A stretch of DNA of 64,000 nucleotides from contig JAHCMI010000003.1 of assembly GCA_019192545.1 (NCBI GenBank), forward strand, positions 1 to 64,000, given 5' to 3'. The notes beneath the pieces are model-generated. The model saw only the letters and a program-made list of their open reading frames with translations, ran no database searches and had not been told where the DNA came from. Positions 25,817-35,866 of this stretch are shown piece by piece. Numbering within the stretch: position 1 is the stretch's first letter; each line of letters opens with the position of its first letter. Source of the DNA: Rivularia sp. MS3 (lineage in GTDB: Bacteria; Cyanobacteriota; Cyanobacteriia; Cyanobacteriales; Nostocaceae). The position numbers and the translations under genes are program-made.

Positions 25817-26623
25817 ATGACTCGAATTGTTGTCATTACCTCCGGTAAGGGAGGGGTAGGAAAAACCACTACTACAGCCAATCTGGGCATGGCTTTAGCC
25901 AAAATAGGTCGTCAGGTAGCATTAGTTGACGCTGATTTTGGTCTGCGAAATTTGGATTTGTTGTTGGGACTCGAAAACCGTATTGTTTACACTGCGGTAG
26001 AGGTTTTGGCTAGAGAATGCCGTTTGGAACAAGCTTTAGTCAAAGATAAGCGACAACCCAACTTAGTGCTGCTACCTGCGGCACAAAATCGCACCAAAGA
26101 AGCCGTCACGCCAGACCAAATGAAACTGCTGGTAAATGCCTTAGCGCAAAAATATCAGTACATCATTATCGATAGCCCCGCTGGTATCGAAATGGGTTTT
26201 AAAAATGCGATCGCTCCAGCAAAAGAAGCTTTAATTGTTACAACACCCGAAATAGCAGCAGTGCGTGATGCTGACCGGGTAGTAGGGTTATTAGAAGCAC
26301 AAGGAGTAAAGAAAATTCACTTAATAATTAACCGAATAAAACCTGCAATGGTTCGGTTAAATGATATGATGTCTGTGCAGGATGTTCAGGAACTTCTAGC
26401 AGTTCCCTTAATTGGGGTTATCCCCGACGACGAGCGGGTAATTGTTTCTACCAATCGTGGCGAACCTCTGGTTTTATCAGAAAATCCTTCTTTAGCTGCG
26501 ACTGCTTACGATAACATTGCTCGTAGATTGGAAGGGGAAACGGTAGATTTTCTTGATTTTGACTCGTCCCAAGACAACCTATTTTCCCGCCTCCGAAGGT
26601 TATTGTGGACAAAAATAATTTAA
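25817..26623 (+). CDS. minD: Septum-site determining ATPase MinD
   Basis: The 268-residue protein has the deviant Walker A motif GKGGVGKTTTT (Lys11 and Lys16), the switch stretch VDADFGLRNLDLLLG, and a C-terminal amphipathic membrane-targeting helix (LFSRLRRLLWTKII). ATP-bound MinD binds the membrane and recruits MinC and MinE. Length matches the family. It sits 30 bases before minE. Confidence 0.96.
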   Translation: MTRIVVITSGKGGVGKTTTTANLGMALAKIGRQVALVDADFGLRNLDLLLGLENRIVYTAVEVLARECRLEQALVKDKRQPNLVLLPAAQNRTKEAVTPDQMKLLVNALAQKYQYIIIDSPAGIEMGFKNAIAPAKEALIVTTPEIAAVRDADRVVGLLEAQGVKKIHLIINRIKPAMVRLNDMMSVQDVQELLAVPLIGVIPDDERVIVSTNRGEPLVLSENPSLAATAYDNIARRLEGETVDFLDFDSSQDNLFSRLRRLLWTKII

Positions 26624-26653
26624 TCAAATCCAGTATGCGCTCATAGGGCTGCA

Positions 26654-26956
26654 ATGATTCTTGAACTTTTGGAAAGACTTTTTTTTCGCGGTAACGATAA
26701 CAGTCGCAATGATGTTAAACGTCGCCTGCAATTGGTTATTGCTCACGATCGGGCCGATTTAAGCCCTCAAATGATAGAAAAGATGCGGCAAGAAATTTTA
26801 GAAATTGTTTGTCGCTACGTGGAAGTTGAAGCTGATGGTCTGGAATTTTCTTTGGAAAGTAACCAGCGCACAACAGCTTTAATTGCTAATGTACCCATTC
26901 GTAGAGTAAAAACGGATGCTACGGAATCAGAAACAGGTGAAAAAAAGTCTGAGTAA
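26654..26956 (+). CDS. minE: Cell division topological specificity factor MinE
   Basis: The 100-residue protein has the MinE pattern: an amphipathic N terminus ([11 protein letters not shown]), then AKxRLQ-like [18 protein letters not shown] and a dimerising C-terminal half ([18 protein letters not shown]). It displaces MinC and triggers MinD ATPase to set the oscillation. It follows minD by 30 bases and closes the operon. No clear terminator follows. Confidence 0.95.
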   Translation: MILELLERLFFRGNDNSRNDVKRRLQLVIAHDRADLSPQMIEKMRQEILEIVCRYVEVEADGLEFSLESNQRTTALIANVPIRRVKTDATESETGEKKSE

Positions 26957-27246
26957 TTTTATTTAAAATTTTGGAATAGAAAACTATGTGCTTTTGCCAT
27001 CAACTTTGGGACAAGCATATATTTTTTATTGGGCAATGGGTATAGCTTATTGGAGATTAGGTTTTATTAGGTATTATATTGTGTCCGGTTAAACAGTTAT
27101 CGTATCTGTAGCGGCGTGGGTAATGAGTAATAAGTAACAAGTTAATCAGTAAAAGGTTATTTTGGCAATAACTGCCATCTTTTTAAGAGGCTTATATTGT
27201 AAGTAATTCACTGGATTTGGTATAACTGATTATCCGGACATAATAT

Positions 27247-27352
27247 ATAGCAGTTTTCGGTTCAGTAGAATACACTCGAAACCTCACCCCTTCCCCTCTC
27301 CTTAGTAAGGCGGGGGTAGTTTCGTGTATTGCACTCAAGTGAAAACCGCTAT
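27247..27352. mobile_element. MITE-like inverted-repeat element, family C, copy 2
   Basis: The left arm ATAGCAGTTTTCGGTTCAGT (27247-27266) and the reverse of the right arm ATAGCGGTTTTCACTTGAGT (ending 27352) agree over about 35 bases with a few mismatches, around a CCTCACCCCTTCCCC / GGCGGGGG core. The right arm matches the element at 15160. No gene is carried. Confidence 0.7.
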
Positions 27353-27401
27353 AACCTTTGACCTTCGACCTTTAACCTGATAAGTAGGGCTATAAATGAA
27401 A

Positions 27402-27433
27402 AATCCCGTTTCAGCCAAAACTGGAGCGGGATT
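27402..27433 (-). terminator. Intrinsic terminator for the 446-residue gene
   Basis: On the minus strand AATCCCG (27433-27427) pairs with CGGGATT (27408-27402) around an 18-base loop and is followed by TTTTCATT. It lies 42 bases past the stop codon of the gene ending at 27475. Confidence 0.7.
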
Positions 27434-27474
27434 GCCTTAAGTCTTATTTTATCAATCGACTTCGGAGCGTTAAC

Positions 27475-28815
27475 TTATTGATAAGCTACTTGTGGCCCAG
27501 CCCAAATATCAGTATTCTTTCTACCAAAGTTAGTAGGTCGATCTAATTCTGGTGTCGCAACTGTTTTTCCGTCATTAGCAACTGTAATCGTAGGCCAAGT
27601 CTCTTGACCCATTTCGCCAGCCTTAAACACAACATTGTCAGGTGTATTTTTACTCCAACCTAGTAGCACCGCAATATCATACTGATGATTCTTTTGAGAA
27701 GGAGCAACTGTATTAGCACGATTCTTTTCACGGTTCCAAATTAATGCTTGATCGGTAGCGTGAGCAGTATTGAATAAACCTTCAAATTTGCGTGCTAAGA
27801 AGCGTTCGCCATTTTCCGACCAGCCAACAGGAACAAGTACGCCGATTTTTCCTGGAATTTGACTGTCTTTACCTGCAACTTCTCTAGATTTAAGTAATGG
27901 ATCTATTAAAGCAGAAGTTGATGCAACAACCTTCAAATGATTTGTTTTTCTATCTTCCACAAATAACACGCTGCTGACGCGGCTTTTATGCATTTGTGGT
28001 TTGACTTCTAACTTTACCCGACTGTAAATAGAATAACGACCATCTGGAGAAATGACTGGTACGCTACGGTAATAACGTATCCCCGAACCGCCATTCGCAC
28101 TTAGTGTTTCCTGAGTAGCAGTTATCCACTTCCAAGGAATTGCATGAGGGCTTCCGATTGGATCTTGCCCAGATAATTCTGACTCTTCTTGTTCTTCAAC
28201 TACTGGGGCATCGGTTGGTTGAGGAATTAAATTTCTTCTCAAAGCTATGACTTTACTTGCTTTAAGCGATTTTGCACCCGCCAACTTAGCTACTAAAATA
28301 TCTTTTTTTGAAGATTGAGTTTTTGCAGCTTTTAAACGCTGTACTAGCTTAATTCCACGAGCAGAAATTTTACCCGACTCTACCTTAGTACTACTAACAG
28401 GAGGCGCGAGTTCAACTTCTTTAAATGGGTCTTCGTTAATTGAAGAAGGATTTTTAGCAGGCTTTACTTCTTCTGCCGGAATTACAGTCTCTATTGTTAA
28501 GGACTCTACAACATTAGGCTGTATAATTTTTGGCTCAATAACCGCAGCTAATTTTATTGACTCAGAATCAACTTCTGGGGTCAAAGTTTTTACTGTTTCT
28601 GGTTGCGATAATTTGTATTCGCTAGCAATCGGAACTTCTACTATTACCGAATCCAATTTTGGCATTTCGGCAGTAAGGGAGTTTGGTTGCGATTGTTTTG
28701 CCGAGCTGGAGTGTCCTGATGCTCCTACTAAAGGCGCAATAAGCACTACCACTAATACGTACTTGAGGAATGGTTGCACGCGGAACCATCCTGATAGTAA
28801 AAGATGTTTCAGCAT
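27475..28815 (-). CDS. Exported hypothetical protein
   Basis: The 446-residue product starts with a positively charged end and a hydrophobic segment (YVLVVVLIAPLVGASG, about residues 19-34), read as a signal peptide or anchor. A Ser/Lys/Glu/Pro-rich low-complexity region follows to about residue 215, then a folded region beginning IPWKWITATQETLSANGGSG, with RYSIYSRVKLEV, and GVLVPVGWSENGERFLARKF. No enzymatic motif was recognised. It stands alone, with a good terminator. The C-terminal part may be a beta-rich cyanobacterial domain; no role is assigned. Confidence 0.7.
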   Translation of the reverse strand: MLKHLLLSGWFRVQPFLKYVLVVVLIAPLVGASGHSSSAKQSQPNSLTAEMPKLDSVIVEVPIASEYKLSQPETVKTLTPEVDSESIKLAAVIEPKIIQPNVVESLTIETVIPAEEVKPAKNPSSINEDPFKEVELAPPVSSTKVESGKISARGIKLVQRLKAAKTQSSKKDILVAKLAGAKSLKASKVIALRRNLIPQPTDAPVVEEQEESELSGQDPIGSPHAIPWKWITATQETLSANGGSGIRYYRSVPVISPDGRYSIYSRVKLEVKPQMHKSRVSSVLFVEDRKTNHLKVVASTSALIDPLLKSREVAGKDSQIPGKIGVLVPVGWSENGERFLARKFEGLFNTAHATDQALIWNREKNRANTVAPSQKNHQYDIAVLLGWSKNTPDNVVFKAGEMGQETWPTITVANDGKTVATPELDRPTNFGRKNTDIWAGPQVAYQ

Positions 28816-29617
28816 TTTTTAGTTGACTCTCTAGAGGGCGGTTGCTGTGGGAGGAGCAATGCCTCACGGCAATGGGGCAGGCTATCTTTAATATGTATAA
28901 CAGGGAACTTCGGATTTAGCGAGATTATCTCTTTTAATTTCGCATAAATTTACGATAATAGGGTATCGTTTTTTACTCATTTTCCGAACAATTGTTTAGG
29001 AAAATTATGATTTATATGCACTAAATCGAGTCACAATATTGTTGCCTAGGTATAGAAACCTTGAACAATAACAGCAGAATCAGATGCTACTTCGAGAAAG
29101 TTAATCAAGTTACAGCTTATTTGTTTTTCTAGTTTAGGAATTATACCTAACTAAATATAACCTAGATAACTTTATACGGATATAAATTCAAATCTTAGGT
29201 GCTAAGTACCTAATGGATTTTACTTCAACGTTTCCAACACCGATTCCGGCGATCGCGCTAAATATTCAAAAATGGGGCAGAAAAAAACTATAAAAATATT
29301 ACACACGCTGCTAAGCGTTTTACTTCAGTGAAACATATGTAAGTTTCAATTGCAACAGTAAAACTAGCGAATGTCGGCTGTAAAACTTAGGTAAAAATGC
29401 TTGCTCTCCATTCAAAAATAAAAAAAATGAAGAACGCAATATATAAAAATATAAATTTTTGAACATTTGCTTAGTTCATCATCAGTATAGCCTATAGATT
29501 GGTTAGAGGCACTCTATCGATTGACTTATTGTGAAAAAGGTAATAAATATACCCCACAACTATATATTTATGGATGATGTTAGTGTTTAGAGTTGAAAAG
29601 CAAATCGTTTGAACTTT
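28816..29617. other. Long AT-rich gap before fmt
   Basis: About 800 bases with no credible gene or repeat family. A HIP1-like GGCGATCGCGC occurs near 29249. It contains the promoters of the exported-protein gene and of fmt. No structured RNA was recognised. Confidence 0.35.
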
Positions 29618-30622
29618 ATGAAAGTAATATTTTTTGGCACTCCTCAATTTGCCGTTCCTACTTTAGAAAAACTACTCAATCATTCGGAATTTGAAGTAGT
29701 TGCAGTTGTGACTCAACCGGATAAAGTCCGGGGGCGCGGCAAGAAAGTAACTCCTTCCCCCGTAAAAAGTGTTGCTAGTACGCATAGTTTACCTGTATGG
29801 CAGCCGACTAGAATAAAAAAAGATGAAGCAACTTTGAAACAATTAAAAGAAATAGATGCAGACGTATTCGTAGTAATTGCTTACGGACAGATTCTTTCAC
29901 AAGAAATTTTAGATATGCCCAAAATAGCCTGCGTCAATGTTCATGGTTCGATATTACCCGAATATCGCGGTGCGGCTCCGATTCAATGGTGTTTGCATAA
30001 CGGGGAAGAGGAAACGGGAATTACAACTATGTTGATGGATGCGGGTATGGATACCGGCGCAATGTTGCTAAAAGCTACTACATCCATTGGATTGCTTGAT
30101 AATTCCCAAGATTTAGCAGAAAAATTAGCATCGATGGGTGCAGACTTGTTGGTAGAAACGCTGATAAAACTTCAAAAAAAAGAAATTGAACCTATTCCCC
30201 AAGATAATTCTCAAGCAACTTATGCACCTTTGATTAAAAAAGAAGATTATCGCTTGGATTGGTCTCAAAGTGCTATACATTTACACAATAAAATTAGGGG
30301 TTTTTATCCTAATTGCGTTACAACATTTCGCGATAAACCATTAAAAATCTTAGGTACCGTGCCCCTGAGTACGGACAACTCGGATCGATTACCTAAATTA
30401 ATTCAAGAAATGAAAACTAAACTACCAGATTTATCAAATTTGTCAGGTAAACCAGGAGAAATTGTAAGTATTGTTAAAGGTATAGGAGCAATTGTCCAAA
30501 CCGGAAAAGGTTTATTGTTATTGCAAGAAGTACAGCTAGCTGGTAAACGTCCTCAGTCGGGATGGGATTTTGTTAACGGTAGTCGTTTAACTGTTGGAGA
30601 AAAGTTAGGGGTTGTAGATTAA
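29618..30622 (+). CDS. fmt: Methionyl-tRNA formyltransferase
   Basis: From ATG at 29618 the 334-residue protein reads [17 protein letters not shown], the standard Fmt start. The formyl-folate site [19 protein letters not shown] and [15 protein letters not shown] follow, then the C-terminal tRNA-binding domain with [12 protein letters not shown]. It formylates Met-tRNAi using 10-formyl-THF for translation start. An in-frame TTG three codons earlier is less likely. Confidence 0.96.
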   Translation: MKVIFFGTPQFAVPTLEKLLNHSEFEVVAVVTQPDKVRGRGKKVTPSPVKSVASTHSLPVWQPTRIKKDEATLKQLKEIDADVFVVIAYGQILSQEILDMPKIACVNVHGSILPEYRGAAPIQWCLHNGEEETGITTMLMDAGMDTGAMLLKATTSIGLLDNSQDLAEKLASMGADLLVETLIKLQKKEIEPIPQDNSQATYAPLIKKEDYRLDWSQSAIHLHNKIRGFYPNCVTTFRDKPLKILGTVPLSTDNSDRLPKLIQEMKTKLPDLSNLSGKPGEIVSIVKGIGAIVQTGKGLLLLQEVQLAGKRPQSGWDFVNGSRLTVGEKLGVVD

Positions 30623-30714
30623 AAGTTATTGTTATATGGTATCGCTCCGTTAAGTTAAGACCTTGACAAATGCCTAAATCTATAGCTAATAAACCTTTGA
30701 CCTACTTCTTAACG

Positions 30715-31068
30715 CTATAATTTTTCAAAATATTTGCAACCTTTACAAGGCCCAACCGGATTAACTGCACACCGGACAATTTCTGAAAGAGCATTATAGC
30801 TGCAACTAGCATCACCAATTATCCAACGTCCGTTTACTAAAGTTTTTTCATCAGGTCTTTTTGCTGATTGTACGTAAATAGCAATCTTGTGCAAGCAGTA
30901 GCGTCCTTCTTTTAACTGGTAGCGATGGTGACGTTCCAGCACTGCATATGTTTTGCCTTTTAAGTCAATATAATTCCCTGGCTGCGGTGTCCAATCAAGA
31001 TTTATGTTGCCCAAAGACTTACGTGATGAGGTTAAAATGACTTCCGTTAGTACTGAATTTGGCTCCAT
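30715..31068 (-). CDS. DUF6464 family protein
   Basis: The 117-residue protein matches a small cyanobacterial family (recalled as DUF6464): DWTPQPGNYIDLKGKTYAVL, RHHRYQLKEGRYCLHKIAIY, and a cysteine-rich end NPVGPCKGCKYFEKL. The final CKGC with upstream CAVNPVGPC could bind a metal. It converges on fmt. Function is unknown. Confidence 0.75.
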   Translation of the reverse strand: MEPNSVLTEVILTSSRKSLGNINLDWTPQPGNYIDLKGKTYAVLERHHRYQLKEGRYCLHKIAIYVQSAKRPDEKTLVNGRWIIGDASCSYNALSEIVRCAVNPVGPCKGCKYFEKL

Positions 31069-31191
31069 GTCGCAGTTGATTGGTTTACATTATTAGGATA
31101 TTAGCGCAAATGTTTACATCTTCTCTTGCTAACATCTTTAGGGAAGATTGCTTCGATTGAGCGGCGGTTTTCTAGCTTGCGAACTAAAAAA

Positions 31192-31212
31192 CCCACCCGT
31201 TGAATGGGTGGG
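31192..31212 (-). terminator. Strong intrinsic terminator
   Basis: On the minus strand CCCACCC (31212-31206) pairs with GGGTGGG (31198-31192) around a seven-base loop, followed by TTTTTTAG. It lies 44 bases past the stop codon of the gene ending at 31256. Confidence 0.85.
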
Positions 31213-31255
31213 AGTGTTAATTAATTATCGAAATAATTTGTAATTTGTAATTTAA

Positions 31256-31747
31256 TCAACCAAGAAAACGCTGTTGCAAAGCTCTTAAATATGCTTTGAG
31301 TGGAATTTGATAAACCTCTATGAATAGCCAAATGATAATCGTTAAATGAGAGAAAAAAGTCAGTATTGTCCAAATGTATGGAACCCAGGACAAAGGAGCA
31401 TTAGGATTTGGAGGAAAATTATAAGCAACTAATGCGATTAAGGAGGTAGGCAGCAGTACAAAAGCAACAGTTGCTAATACATAACCCCAGCCAAATTCGA
31501 CTCCTTCTAAATGGGCTTCCGTCCAGTAAAAGCCATTCCAGCCCCAGACTAAGGGAGGTTCTCTCGAAGGCATTTTTAGCTGTTGTTGCTCCAAGTTAAC
31601 GGTAAAAATTTGATGGCAAAAATCACAAGACATTGCCTCCATTAAAGGCATATTTTGAACTTTTCCAACTCTACATACCGGACAAGGGTAAACTCCTTTA
31701 TACTCCAATGGAGTAGCTAAGTTTTTAGAATTTGGGATTTTAAACAT
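31256..31747 (-). CDS. Membrane protein with N-terminal zinc ribbon, unknown function
   Basis: The 163-residue product has a four-cysteine zinc-ribbon (CPVC near residue 22 and CDFC near 41), then two membrane helices (about residues 88-110 and 123-145). WGWNGFYWTEAHLEGVEFGW links them. The family was not recognised but a strong terminator follows, supporting a real gene. The C terminus is a short amphipathic tail. Confidence 0.68.
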   Translation of the reverse strand: MFKIPNSKNLATPLEYKGVYPCPVCRVGKVQNMPLMEAMSCDFCHQIFTVNLEQQQLKMPSREPPLVWGWNGFYWTEAHLEGVEFGWGYVLATVAFVLLPTSLIALVAYNFPPNPNAPLSWVPYIWTILTFFSHLTIIIWLFIEVYQIPLKAYLRALQQRFLG

Positions 31748-32128
31748 CAGTTTGGGGCATTTTAATAATGATTTACCTTCCTAGCACGAACAGGAGGAGC
31801 GCATCTTATCATTTATAAAGCTAAACTCTGAGCCATCTTTAATAAATCGCATTAAGCAATCTTTGTTTAACTAATAATCAGTTAAATTTTTGACTCTACT
31901 TCACGAGCAGACAAAATTCTTTCGTCGATAAATATTATCTCGTTTGCGCTCTTTTTTAGGTCTGTATCCAGTAACCTATACAATAAATTTAAACAATTAG
32001 TAGGGTTTGTTAAGACAAATAGAAGTAAGCAAGGAATAAAGAAAACCAAAGCTAAGATTTATAATTCTAATCTCTTCCGATGAAGGCTGTCTTCGGTATT
32101 GAGACTTATAGAACAATTCGTTATCTAC
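31748..32128. other. Gene-poor degenerate stretch
   Basis: No intact gene is seen. A short ATG frame at 32080 (MKAVFGIETYRTIRYLLERM) runs into the MITE-like element and stops inside it at 32154; it may be the start of a broken gene. Confidence 0.35.
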
Positions 32129-32289
32129 TTGAGAGGATGGGCGGAAAAGTATAGTTTTTATCATAATTCTCAGATGATCTCCCCTTCCCTGCTTTTTTAT
32201 AGAGGTTAAAGTCCCCTAGTTTAGCGGAGGATTTAGGAGGAAATCAACAGTTTCGAGTATCACTTATAGCGCATCATTACATCCTCTGA
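32129..32289. mobile_element. MITE-like element, family B, copy 2 (degenerate, inverted)
   Basis: Read in reverse this matches the element at 18462-18621 along its length: the GAGGATG ends, the GTATAGTTTTTATCATAATT arm, the GATCTCCCC...GGAGGAAATC core and the ATAGCGCATCATTACATCCT arm. Many substitutions mark it as older. A protein-like frame resumes directly after its right end. Confidence 0.75.
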
Positions 32290-32290
32290 G

Positions 32291-32410
32291 ATACTACTTT
32301 ACTTTAGGATTTATCTTCAGCAAGCCAATTTAGAACCAATTGCAAATCATGCTTCTAGTTTAGAGCGTTTTGGCTTTATGGGTGAAGACTGTATTCATAT
32401 AAGTAAGTAA
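32291..32410 (+). pseudogene. C-terminal gene fragment next to a MITE
   Basis: An open frame without a start begins at the element edge and reads LQQANLEPIANHASSLERFG then FMGEDCIHISK and a stop at 32408. The sequence looks protein-like, but the family is not recognised. With the N-terminal-looking frame at 32080 it could be one gene split by the element. Confidence 0.35.
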
Positions 32411-33082
32411 AGTAGAAAAAATGAAGCCAAAGAAAAAAGTTATAGAAACAGTTTCTACAGAAGTGGTGAGAAATACTTTTTTCATTGATTTATGCTAAGA
32501 GGATGATTTGCAAAATTTGCTTCATTTATCATATTTCGTTAAGAGGTATAAATTAGTTGGTATTTGAGGTCTGAGATTGCCTATGACTCATCTAGGCTGT
32601 TTTTTTCGCACTTAAATGTCAAGTTTACTCTTTTTTTTCATAAGTGTAGATGAATAATGAAAATAGAAGGTTATTACTTTTACTTTAAGGACAAAATCAA
32701 CCTAGATAATGCCAAAATGGCAACAATATTTCATTCAAATTACAAACTATGATGAAGTTTTTTTGAAGCCCTAATTTTTAATCGTAACTTTTGAAAAGTA
32801 TTGCAAATATTCCTAAAATCTATAAAAGGTTAAAGAATTTAACTCATAGATTAGGACTTACGCAAGCTCAAATTGTGATTGCGACGGTCACTACGTGTAG
32901 GGAAGCATTCACCCGCAGGGTATCATCCCAACATCTAGGAGATTACGTCGCTGTCGCTCGATCCGGACGTAATTACGTTACTTTTGCGGCCATTCCTAAA
33001 TATCTAAGATGAAAGAATTTAATACGACACCTGCTAAATCCGATTACGCTATGGGAGCAAGTCTAAAACTTATATATTGCAA
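32411..33082. other. Non-coding stretch with repeat debris
   Basis: No credible gene is present. GACTTACGCAA near 32868 resembles IS ends common in cyanobacteria, and GAAGCATTCACCCGCAGGG (about 32911-32929) matches, in reverse, part of the inverted-repeat element at 56684. A 73-codon frame across 32791-33012 contains these repeats and is not credited. Confidence 0.4.
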
Positions 33083-33586
33083 TTAATAAACTGTTCCTGA
33101 TGAATAAGCTGCAAGCTTAGATAACAATTCTTCATAAGTCATATGAGTGACTATAGGAGTTACAACATTATCTATGGATTTTTCTATAGAATGCAAAACT
33201 CTGTTTAAACTATCTAAAACCCTTGCAATCAATATTTTTTGATACATTATTGATTTTGTTTTACAAGCTAACTTGATATTTTTAATTACTTTATTCATGG
33301 CTTTAGCTGCATTAGGAATACTAGCTCGGAATAATGCATCTCTAGCTGATTCTAAAAATAAAAATGCGGTAGTCAAATCATGTATCTCCACACCCAGAGG
33401 AGAGTTTTCTAATGGCTTCATGACATCAACAGCATCTTTAAGATGAATAACAGCTTGCTGTAAATCTTCAAGTTCAATTTCAGCTTCAGTCATTTCGAAA
33501 GTTCCAGACAAGTCTAATTCATTATTCGCAATAGTATTCGCTGATTTTGCTAAAAAACTGATGATTTTTGCAAGTTTTGTATTCAT
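33083..33586 (-). CDS. All-helical hypothetical protein
   Basis: The 167-residue product was not recognised. It is predicted to be almost entirely helical: LAKIISFLAKSANTIANNEL, LEDLQQAVIHLKDAVDVM, AAKAMNKVIKNIKLACKTKS, VLDSLNRVLHSIEKS, like a small helical bundle. There is no signal peptide. It lies alone in an AT-rich, gene-poor region, which may mean recent arrival. Codon use looks normal for the window. Confidence 0.55.
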   Translation of the reverse strand: MNTKLAKIISFLAKSANTIANNELDLSGTFEMTEAEIELEDLQQAVIHLKDAVDVMKPLENSPLGVEIHDLTTAFLFLESARDALFRASIPNAAKAMNKVIKNIKLACKTKSIMYQKILIARVLDSLNRVLHSIEKSIDNVVTPIVTHMTYEELLSKLAAYSSGTVY

Positions 33587-34078
33587 AGTTTCAAGTCAGA
33601 CTGCATATAAAAATAAAATATTTTACAAGTTTAATTACATAATAAATATATTTACTTATTCATAGAAATTCAGCTTTAGCTAAAGCCCTTGTATTCCAAG
33701 AAAAAAACAACTAGTTGACTATTCATAGATATTTAACTCTCAGCAATAAAAATCACTACTTATGTAGATTTTTTACATATACAAAGCACAAAATACACTT
33801 GAGTACAAAACTATAATTTTTTTCTTTTGCAAGCCAGATAAATAATTTTTTGTTGTGCCTGTTTGAGTTGTGCAAATTAAAATATGCTGTTTGTATATTC
33901 AGCGAATAAAAACATCCACAGGAAAATTTCTGAATTTATATACATAGACTAGCAGTATGTATACGTACTCATTTTACATAAATTCAAGCTTTGTAGCAAT
34001 TATATTTTCTTTTTTGAAAATTTAATACACGTAATAAATGTAAACTTGAATTCAGATTTATTTAAGAAAAATTGATTC
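33587..34078. other. AT-rich gap
   Basis: Nearly 500 bases of very AT-rich sequence with no gene, repeat family or hairpin that stands out. It should contain the promoter of the helical-protein gene. Confidence 0.35.
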
Positions 34079-34108
34079 AAAAAAAAAGATGGACCTCTGT
34101 GCCCATCT
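34079..34108 (-). terminator. Intrinsic terminator of the SAH hydrolase gene
   Basis: On the minus strand AGATGG (34108-34103) pairs with CCATCT (34092-34087) around a ten-base loop and is followed by an eight-T run. It lies 50 bases after the stop codon. Confidence 0.8.
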
Positions 34109-34157
34109 CTTAAAAATTACAATTTGATTTTGAAATTAATTCCGAAGCAAAATTTAA

Positions 34158-35483
<1,326 letters not shown>

Positions 35484-35587
35484 CTACTAGATTAGATCAA
35501 GTCTGGCAAATATACAGCATGATTTGTATCTGTTTGATAAATGCCAAACTGTTCTTTGCACAATATCCCGTCTGGAAGTGAAATTGT

Positions 35588-35730
35588 CAACCGAGAGACA
35601 AGGCAGAGGGGCAGAGGGGGCAGAGGGGGCAGAGGGGGAAGAGGTGGAAGAAAGAAATGAAATTATTTACTTTTAACTCCTAACCTCGAACCACGAACCC
35701 CAAACCTCGAGCTCCTAACTCCTAACTAGC
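35588..35730. repeat. GGGGCAGA and CTAACTC tandem repeats
   Basis: Purine-rich GGGGGCAGAG units (35600-35640) are followed by AACCTCGA/CTCCTAA units to about 35730. They lie in the divergent gap between the SAH hydrolase and the MscS channel genes; the rest of the gap holds no recognised feature. Confidence 0.7.
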
Positions 35731-35866
35731 TACTTACTACTCGAAACTCGTCTTTCGATAGGTATATTTCTAGAAACTATTTGCCAGGATATATGTCGGC
35801 TATATCCTGGGAGTGTAAAAATTTCCAAATTCTAAATAAATCAAATAACAAGGAGGTATTAGTTGC

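Noticed and set aside
32791-33012. 73-codon plus-strand frame
   Set aside because: It contains dispersed-repeat segments (GACTTACGCAA and GAAGCATTCACCC types) and has no protein-like pattern, so it is read as repeat debris.
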